Below the pieces are notes generated by a model that had not been told where the DNA came from, did not search any database, and saw only the letters and a list, made by a program, of their open reading frames with translations. A stretch of 14,109 nt of DNA, taken from assembly GCA_013911625.1 (NCBI GenBank), contig JACESW010000018.1, positions 1-14,109 on the forward strand, read 5' to 3'. This stretch comes from Cryomorphaceae bacterium (GTDB lineage Bacteria; Bacteroidota; Bacteroidia; Flavobacteriales; Schleiferiaceae). The translations under genes were made by a program, and so were the position numbers. Position 1 is the stretch's first letter. Each line of letters starts with the position of its first letter. Positions 9,424-14,109 of the stretch are shown piece after piece.

Positions 9424-10833
9424 ATGAAAAAGATAGTAGCACTTTTAGCACTTGTAGCGATTGTAGTAGGAAACTCATCGTGTGAGCGTATCCTAGACTT
9501 CAAAGCAGATACGACGTCTCAGATTCCAGCAGATTCAGCCATCGTCACCATCGAGGATGCGGAGCAGCTGTTGGTTAGTGTTTATGATGTTGCGGCAAAC
9601 GCCTTCAACGGCCGTTTCCAAAACATCCCTGAGGTAATGTCAGATAACCTTGCAGACCCGCTAGGTTTGAATGGCGAATATGCACAGATCTACCGTTGGA
9701 CGTCTTCGTTCTTTAACGGTTCATTTGGCGGTGAATACCGTGATGCATACATCGCCATCTACCGTGCCAACACCTTGTTGGAGGAGGTTGCCGACCTAGA
9801 AGGTGCAACCGCAGAGAGCATCGAGAGAATTTCTGCTGAAGCAAAATTCATTCGTGCCCTTTGTCATTACCACGTGGTTCGTATCTGGGCCTTGCCTTAC
9901 GGTTATACCCCAGACAACAGCCACCTCGGTATTCCATTGAAGTTGAGTGCTGATCAAACGCCGCAAATGCGCGCTACGGTTGCCGACGTTTACGCGGCCA
10001 TCGTTTCAGATCTATTGGACGCGGAGATGGACTTGCCTGCAGATAACGGCATCTTTGCTGATCAAATGGCAGCGAAAGGACTCTTGGCTAAGGTGTATTT
10101 GGAAATGGGCGATTTCGCCAATGCAAAGGCTAAAGCTGCTGAGGTAATTGGTTCGGGCTCTTTCAGCTTGGAGCAAGATCTAACCAAGCGTTTCAACGAC
10201 CATCCAAATACAAGCTTGCCGGCAGAATTCATCTTCACTTTGGTAAGTACGAATGAAGTAGTAGGTGGCGACACCTTGGTTGATGAGCGCGGTTCAGGGT
10301 ATGTTTGGAACTACCGTTCTGACGACCCTAACGCTAACCCTGCACTCAAAGCATCTGCAGATTTATACGTTGCTGCGACAAGCGATACGAATGACCTTCG
10401 CGGTCAAACGTGGTACGACATCCGCAACGCAGGTTCAGCTGACGAGTTGTACATGATCAGCAAGTTTGACGCAAGCTTTATCGATGTACCGCTCATTCAC
10501 TTAACAGAAATGTATTTGATCTATGCAGAATGTAACGTTCGTTTGAATGGTGATGCTGATGGTACAGGATTGGGCTACATCAACGACCTAAGAACACGAG
10601 CAAACGTTGCTTCATTGAGTTCTCTCTCGGTTAGCGATGTGATGAACGAGCGCAGGTTAGAGATGGCTTGTGAAGGCGACCGTCTTTTCCAGCTTAAGCG
10701 TCAAGGAGTGCTCGGCGAAATTCAGAAGATCAGAGGAGTAGATTGGGATTGCCCAGGAATGGTACTCCAATTCCCTAACTTTGAAGGAACCGCCCAAGGA
10801 TTTATTTATAACGAAGAAGGAGGCTGCGAATAA
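9424..10833 (+). CDS. susD: SusD/RagB-family surface glycan-binding lipoprotein
   Basis: Partner lipoprotein that caps the SusC barrel and captures oligosaccharides at the cell surface. It has 469 residues. The N-terminal signal ends in a lipobox-like GNSSC with Cys20 as the lipidated residue. The helical TPR-like region includes AEAKFIRALCHYHVVRIW (139-155) and MAAKGLLAKVYLEMGDFANAKAKA. The conserved C-terminal family motif NERRLEMACEGDRLFQLKRQG (about 408-428) is intact. The start follows the susC stop by 12 nt, with no Shine-Dalgarno sequence. Aromatic residues are plentiful, as expected for glycan binding, but specificity cannot be read directly; context suggests alpha-glucans. Confidence 0.95.
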   Translation: MKKIVALLALVAIVVGNSSCERILDFKADTTSQIPADSAIVTIEDAEQLLVSVYDVAANAFNGRFQNIPEVMSDNLADPLGLNGEYAQIYRWTSSFFNGSFGGEYRDAYIAIYRANTLLEEVADLEGATAESIERISAEAKFIRALCHYHVVRIWALPYGYTPDNSHLGIPLKLSADQTPQMRATVADVYAAIVSDLLDAEMDLPADNGIFADQMAAKGLLAKVYLEMGDFANAKAKAAEVIGSGSFSLEQDLTKRFNDHPNTSLPAEFIFTLVSTNEVVGGDTLVDERGSGYVWNYRSDDPNANPALKASADLYVAATSDTNDLRGQTWYDIRNAGSADELYMISKFDASFIDVPLIHLTEMYLIYAECNVRLNGDADGTGLGYINDLRTRANVASLSSLSVSDVMNERRLEMACEGDRLFQLKRQGVLGEIQKIRGVDWDCPGMVLQFPNFEGTAQGFIYNEEGGCE

Positions 10834-10847
10834 AGCAGTTTAGCGAT

Positions 10848-11321
10848 ATGAAAAAAGTAACATTATTTATTGCGAGCGCCTTGTTAATCATGGGCGCATG
10901 TAAGCCGGAAGTTGGACCTATTGGACCAGCATACGAGGCCGGTGCAGGTATCGTAGGTACTTGGGAGTTGACCAATGCGGATCAAACCGATGTAACGCTG
11001 CCCGTACCAGAAACCAGAGACATTAGTTCCTTTTACCAAAACAATCAAGATAAATGGGTGGTGGTGTTCAGCGAGGACAGCACCTATACTGTCAACTCTC
11101 AGGGTCCAGGTTTCGATTTGTTTGGTGCCGGAGGTACTTGGAAGTACAATACACCAGAATTTCCTTCTGAGTTGCACTTGACTCAGTTTGACACTGTAAC
11201 GACGGTTTTGTCTTTGGGCAACATGCCACGTACTATTGATCAGAACGTGAGCATTGTCTACGACCGTATTCGTTGCGACAAGCCAAGCGTATCTTACAAA
11301 TTAACTTTCACTAGAAAATAA
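10848..11321 (+). CDS. Small lipoprotein, lipocalin-like/DUF5004-type, in the SusCD operon
   Basis: Protein of 157 residues with a lipoprotein signal peptide (LLIMGAC, lipidated Cys18) followed by a short proline/glycine linker. A small beta-rich domain begins IVGTWELTNADQ, a pattern typical of lipocalin-like and DUF5004 domains in Bacteroidota. Further blocks are WVVVFSEDSTYTV, GGTWKYN and SYKLTFTRK at the end. It starts 14 nt after susD and ends 6 nt before the next gene, so it belongs to the same transcript and probably acts at the outer membrane. The role is unknown; it may be an accessory glycan-binding or stabilising subunit in the position where SusE/SusF-like proteins are found. The DUF assignment is from memory of the motif and is not certain. 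Confidence 0.7.
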   Translation: MKKVTLFIASALLIMGACKPEVGPIGPAYEAGAGIVGTWELTNADQTDVTLPVPETRDISSFYQNNQDKWVVVFSEDSTYTVNSQGPGFDLFGAGGTWKYNTPEFPSELHLTQFDTVTTVLSLGNMPRTIDQNVSIVYDRIRCDKPSVSYKLTFTRK

Positions 11322-11327
11322 GCTCAG

Positions 11328-12182
11328 ATGAAAAAGATAAGCACACTATTCGCATTGACTTTGGGCCTAAGTGCTTCGGCTCAAATTTCTACAGTACCTG
11401 ACGAGAATATTGATCCGGCAGATTCTCTAGAAATCATTTTTGACCCTGCTGCTTTAGATTTAGCAGTCGGTCACCAAGACCTTTTGAAGCAAGCTGTAGA
11501 TGCAGGCGAAGATATGTACATCTGGACGTGGAAGCCAGCCACACACCCGGACGGTCACCCGTTTGTAAACGGTACAGGTTCTGCGCCTTGGAAGAACTCT
11601 AACGAGGCGATGAAGATGACCAAGAATTCTGACGGTACGTTCTCTTGGAAGATTGTTCCAACCCTATTTTACGAGGTAGATGCAGCCAAGGTATACGCTG
11701 ACGATATTCACTTCTTAGTGAAGGCAAAAGACGGCGGTGGTTATGGGGATCCGGATGTAAAGACGGACGACCAGAGCATTGCTATCGATCCTCCTGCAAC
11801 GGAGCGTAATCCATTCTACCACTTCCCTACGAAGGTGAAGATTGACGACGTAGTAACGTTGCGTTACGAGAACTGGAGAGAGGAAAAAGAATCGATGCAA
11901 AATTTAGCATCTGACGACTGTTATGCCTACGCTAAAGTGGTGTATACGAACGGTTCCGTAGCTCAGATAGAAAGTCCTTTTAACGCGGGAACTAATCCTA
12001 AGCTAAAGATGAACTTTATTGGTGATGGAAACTTTGAAATGCACCTTGTTCCAAACGAGCATTTTACGCTTGATCCGAACAATGAAGTTGATTATTTAGA
12101 GTTCATTGTGATTAAGAAAAACTTCGCAACGGGCGCCGACAGAGTTACAGAAGCGGTCGTTATTCCGATTTTCTGTCAATAA
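11328..12182 (+). CDS. Secreted two-module protein, probable carbohydrate-binding accessory of the SusCD system
   Basis: Protein of 284 residues with a signal peptide cleaved near ASA18-Q19 and no lipobox. Two beta-sandwich-like modules can be proposed. Module 1 (about 33-155) contains DMYIWTWKP, GSAPWKNSNEAMKMTKNSDGTFSW, PTLFYEV and IHFLVKAKDGGGYGD. Module 2 (about 165-284) contains VTLRYENWREEKESM, KLKMNFIGDGNFEMHLVP and LEFIVIKKN. The YIWTW...KMT...W...FLVKAK pattern recurs in Bacteroidota proteins next to starch loci, and the surface aromatics suit sugar binding. There is no catalytic motif and no type IX secretion C-terminal domain, so a periplasmic or outer-membrane-associated protein is likely. 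It is the last gene before the terminator at 12206-12230. Function is inferred from context and pattern, not from a recognised enzyme family. Confidence 0.65.
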   Translation: MKKISTLFALTLGLSASAQISTVPDENIDPADSLEIIFDPAALDLAVGHQDLLKQAVDAGEDMYIWTWKPATHPDGHPFVNGTGSAPWKNSNEAMKMTKNSDGTFSWKIVPTLFYEVDAAKVYADDIHFLVKAKDGGGYGDPDVKTDDQSIAIDPPATERNPFYHFPTKVKIDDVVTLRYENWREEKESMQNLASDDCYAYAKVVYTNGSVAQIESPFNAGTNPKLKMNFIGDGNFEMHLVPNEHFTLDPNNEVDYLEFIVIKKNFATGADRVTEAVVIPIFCQ

Positions 12183-12205
12183 TATTTGGCTGTAAGCCAG
12201 CTTAG

Positions 12206-12230
12206 AACCCGGCCTAGTGCCGGGTTTTTT
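12206..12230 (+). terminator. Intrinsic terminator of the susCD operon
   Basis: Perfect 8-bp stem AACCCGGC (12206-12213) and GCCGGGTT (12219-12226) around the loop CTAGT, followed directly by a run of T to 12230. It lies 23 nt after the stop of the two-module protein gene and 22 nt before the permease start, so the permease either has its own promoter or depends on read-through. Confidence 0.88.
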
Positions 12231-12252
12231 CTCAACTAACACTCAGAGAAAC

Positions 12253-13638
12253 ATGCAGAACAAACCTAAACTCAGTTTTTGGCAGATTTGGAACATGAGC
12301 TTCGGCTTCTTGGGAATCCAGTTTGGATATGCCTTACAAGGCGGATTCATGAGCCGTATTTTCGAAACGCTTGGTGCCGACGAGCACAGCCTTCCGTTGT
12401 TGTGGATTGCTGCGCCGCTTACGGGGCTTATCGTGCAGCCCATTATTGGTCAGATGAGCGACAATACGTGGCACCCGAGGTTTGGTCGGCGTCGCCCTTA
12501 TTTTCTAATAGGTGCTGTTCTTGCTTCTCTAACATTATTGGTAGTGCCACACAGTTCGGCGCTTTGGATGGCAGCAGGTGGTCTGTGGATTCTTGATGCT
12601 ACCATGAACATCAGTATGGAGCCGTTCCGTGCTTTGGTGGCGGATAAATTGCCGGACAGCCAACGCAGTTTCGGTTTTGTGGTGCAGACGCTGATTATTG
12701 GTGTGAGTACCTGGGTGGCTTCAAACTTGCCGCTGATGGTGAGCTCGCTAGGTGTGAGCAATGAAGCTGCGCCGGGAGTTGTGCCTATGTCGGTACAGGT
12801 TGCTTTTGGAATAGGCGCTGTAGTATTTATTCTCTCCATTCTTTACACGGTATTTACCACAGACGAGTACCCGCCGCAGGACATGGAAGCTTTCCGCGCG
12901 GAGCAGAAGGAAAAATCGGGTTTAGCCAACACCATTTCTGAGGTGTTTAAAAATATTGCCGATATGCCGAAGACGATGAAGCGTTTAGGCGTGGTCCAAT
13001 TCTTCTCTTGGTTTGCTTTTTTCTGTATGTGGTCTATGGCCAACCCTGCATTGACGGATCATGTGTTCAATGCTGCGAAGCCTGAGGCCATCGATTTCGC
13101 CGTAAGTACTGCGGAGCAAATAGACGCCTACCAGATAGCTGATAAAGCATTTAATGATGCTTCAAATAAGGTAGGTTCGTACATGGGGAATTACGGTTTG
13201 AGTTCTATGGTATTTGCGCTATTGCTAACTCTTTGGACGGCCAAAAGACGCATCAATAGAAAGTTCGTTCACATGTTCAGCTTGTTCGCTGGCGCGTACG
13301 GTTTCATTAGTATGTATTTCATCACAGAGCCGTCGATGCTGATCGTAAGCTTCGTATGCATCGGATTCAGCTGGGGTTCTATCCTATCTATGCCGTATGC
13401 GATGTTGAGCTCTACGCTCGATCCGAACAGAATGGGCGTGTACATGGGTATCTTCAACATGTTTATCGTGATCCCACAGATTGTTGCAGCGACCTCGCTA
13501 ACGACTATTTACAAAGGGGTATTTGGTGAAGATCCAATCAACGCGATGTTACTTGCAGGAACCTCTTTGGTTATTGCAGGGCTGTCAAACTTCTTGATTA
13601 CGAACAAGAAGGCGGTGACCTATACCCCTGAGGCGTAG
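12253..13638 (+). CDS. MFS sugar permease, probable maltose transporter
   Basis: Inner-membrane permease of 461 residues with about 12 predicted membrane segments and a charged central loop near residues 210-235. The cytoplasmic loop between helices 2 and 3 carries GQMSDNTWHPRFGRRRP (66-82), the form of MFS motif A seen in disaccharide/proton symporters of the SUT/SLC45 and GPH-like type. NISMEPFRALVADKLP is the second family signature. Such genes beside maltose phosphorylase or SusCD loci in Bacteroidota are usually annotated as maltose transporters; it would carry disaccharide from the periplasm to the cytoplasmic phosphorylase. The ATG at 12253 is chosen because an upstream in-frame GTG (12217) lies inside the terminator hairpin and would add residues encoded by the terminator. 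It ends immediately against the stop of the convergent AraC gene. Confidence 0.85.
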   Translation: MQNKPKLSFWQIWNMSFGFLGIQFGYALQGGFMSRIFETLGADEHSLPLLWIAAPLTGLIVQPIIGQMSDNTWHPRFGRRRPYFLIGAVLASLTLLVVPHSSALWMAAGGLWILDATMNISMEPFRALVADKLPDSQRSFGFVVQTLIIGVSTWVASNLPLMVSSLGVSNEAAPGVVPMSVQVAFGIGAVVFILSILYTVFTTDEYPPQDMEAFRAEQKEKSGLANTISEVFKNIADMPKTMKRLGVVQFFSWFAFFCMWSMANPALTDHVFNAAKPEAIDFAVSTAEQIDAYQIADKAFNDASNKVGSYMGNYGLSSMVFALLLTLWTAKRRINRKFVHMFSLFAGAYGFISMYFITEPSMLIVSFVCIGFSWGSILSMPYAMLSSTLDPNRMGVYMGIFNMFIVIPQIVAATSLTTIYKGVFGEDPINAMLLAGTSLVIAGLSNFLITNKKAVTYTPEA

Positions 13639-14109
13639 TTAGAGCGGCCTTTTTTGCTTGCGGAATTCGCGTGGCGAGCATCCTTTAACCTTTAGGAAGG
13701 AACGATTGAATGAAGAGCTGGAGTTAAACCCGCTCTCTTCTGCAACCTCTGACATAGGCTTGTTGGTATTCACTAGAAGGTGTGAAGCGACCGTTGTTCG
13801 CAGTTGCATTAAGTAGTCTATAAAAGTTAAGCCAGAAGTCTGTCGGAACCAACGGCTGAAACTTTGTTCGGTCATGCTTGCGATGTCTGATATTTCGGAG
13901 AGTGTGATAGCGCGCTGGTAATTGTCCTGAATGTACTTAGAAACTCGTTCCATGCGCTTGCTGATCTTCTGACTCATCACATTACTGTATGCGCTCGTCG
14001 TTGAAATAGTTTTGAGCTCTTTTCGTTCGGCGATAGAAGCCATTAGATTGAAGAATGAGGCCATGCTTTTTAGAGAGTTCGTCCCAACAATATTGGCGAA
14101 GTCTTCGTG
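13639..14109 (-). CDS. AraC-family transcriptional regulator (N-terminus cut by window edge)
   Basis: The frame is open from the right edge to the TAA at 13641-13639, giving 157 residues that begin HEDFANIVGTNSLKSMASFF. An internal ATG at 14064 is not the real start, because the reading continues upstream without a stop and the segment matches the end of a cupin-type sensor domain; about 130 residues are probably missing. The C-terminal AraC DNA-binding domain is complete, with a first helix-turn-helix LSEISDIASMTEQSFSRWFRQ and a second MSEVAEESGFNSSSSFNRSFLKVKG, ending SPREFRK. Members with an N-terminal cupin commonly sense sugars and regulate nearby uptake genes. It converges on the permease gene with no bases between the stop codons. 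Its targets cannot be read from this window. Confidence 0.88.
   Translation of the reverse strand, partial: HEDFANIVGTNSLKSMASFFNLMASIAERKELKTISTTSAYSNVMSQKISKRMERVSKYIQDNYQRAITLSEISDIASMTEQSFSRWFRQTSGLTFIDYLMQLRTTVASHLLVNTNKPMSEVAEESGFNSSSSFNRSFLKVKGCSPREFRKQKRPL

Noticed and set aside
12217..12252. GTG start for the permease
   Set aside because: It lies in the loop of the terminator; the ATG at 12253 gives a normal MFS N-terminus.

Overview
The window looks like chromosomal DNA from an aerobic, probably marine or freshwater member of the Bacteroidota (Flavobacteriia-like). The evidence is an adjacent SusC/SusD pair, TAnnTTTG-type promoter boxes, the near absence of Shine-Dalgarno sequences before the starts, and protein sequences typical of that group. 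The coding sequence is compact. No RNA genes, insertion sequences, CRISPR arrays or attachment sites were seen, and no stretch longer than about 125 bases lacks a gene.

Left half, minus strand (1-5418): a tightly spaced operon reading, in order of transcription, 6-phosphofructokinase (pfkA), glyceraldehyde-3-phosphate dehydrogenase (gapA), a BadF/BadG-type sugar kinase, beta-phosphoglucomutase (pgmB) and a GH65 maltose phosphorylase that runs off the left edge. Together they describe intracellular phosphorolytic use of maltose. Maltose plus phosphate gives glucose and beta-glucose-1-phosphate. PgmB turns the latter into glucose-6-phosphate, and PfkA and GapA carry carbon through glycolysis. 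The kinase may phosphorylate the released sugar, although its family is better known for amino sugars. A strong hairpin separates gapA from the three downstream sugar genes.

Centre (5419-6342): a divergent control region surrounds a Nudix-related (NrtR/AraR-type) transcription factor whose Nudix catalytic motif is degraded. Two matching palindromes of the form TAAGTGTA-N5-TACAYTTR lie on either side of this gene. One is between the regulator and pfkA, the other directly in front of susC, where it overlaps the predicted promoter box. They are probably its operators, and would link uptake genes and glycolytic genes in one regulon.

Right half, plus strand (6343-13638): susC, susD, a small lipoprotein and a secreted two-module protein form an outer-membrane oligosaccharide uptake and binding system. 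A clear intrinsic terminator follows, then an MFS disaccharide permease, probably for maltose. At the right edge, an AraC-family regulator (truncated at its N-terminus) converges on the permease with no bases between the two stop codons. The window therefore holds uptake (SusCD), inner-membrane import (MFS), phosphorolysis, and entry to glycolysis for an alpha-glucan or malto-oligosaccharide substrate, plus two candidate regulators. No amylase or glucosidase is visible inside the window; it may lie beyond the left edge.
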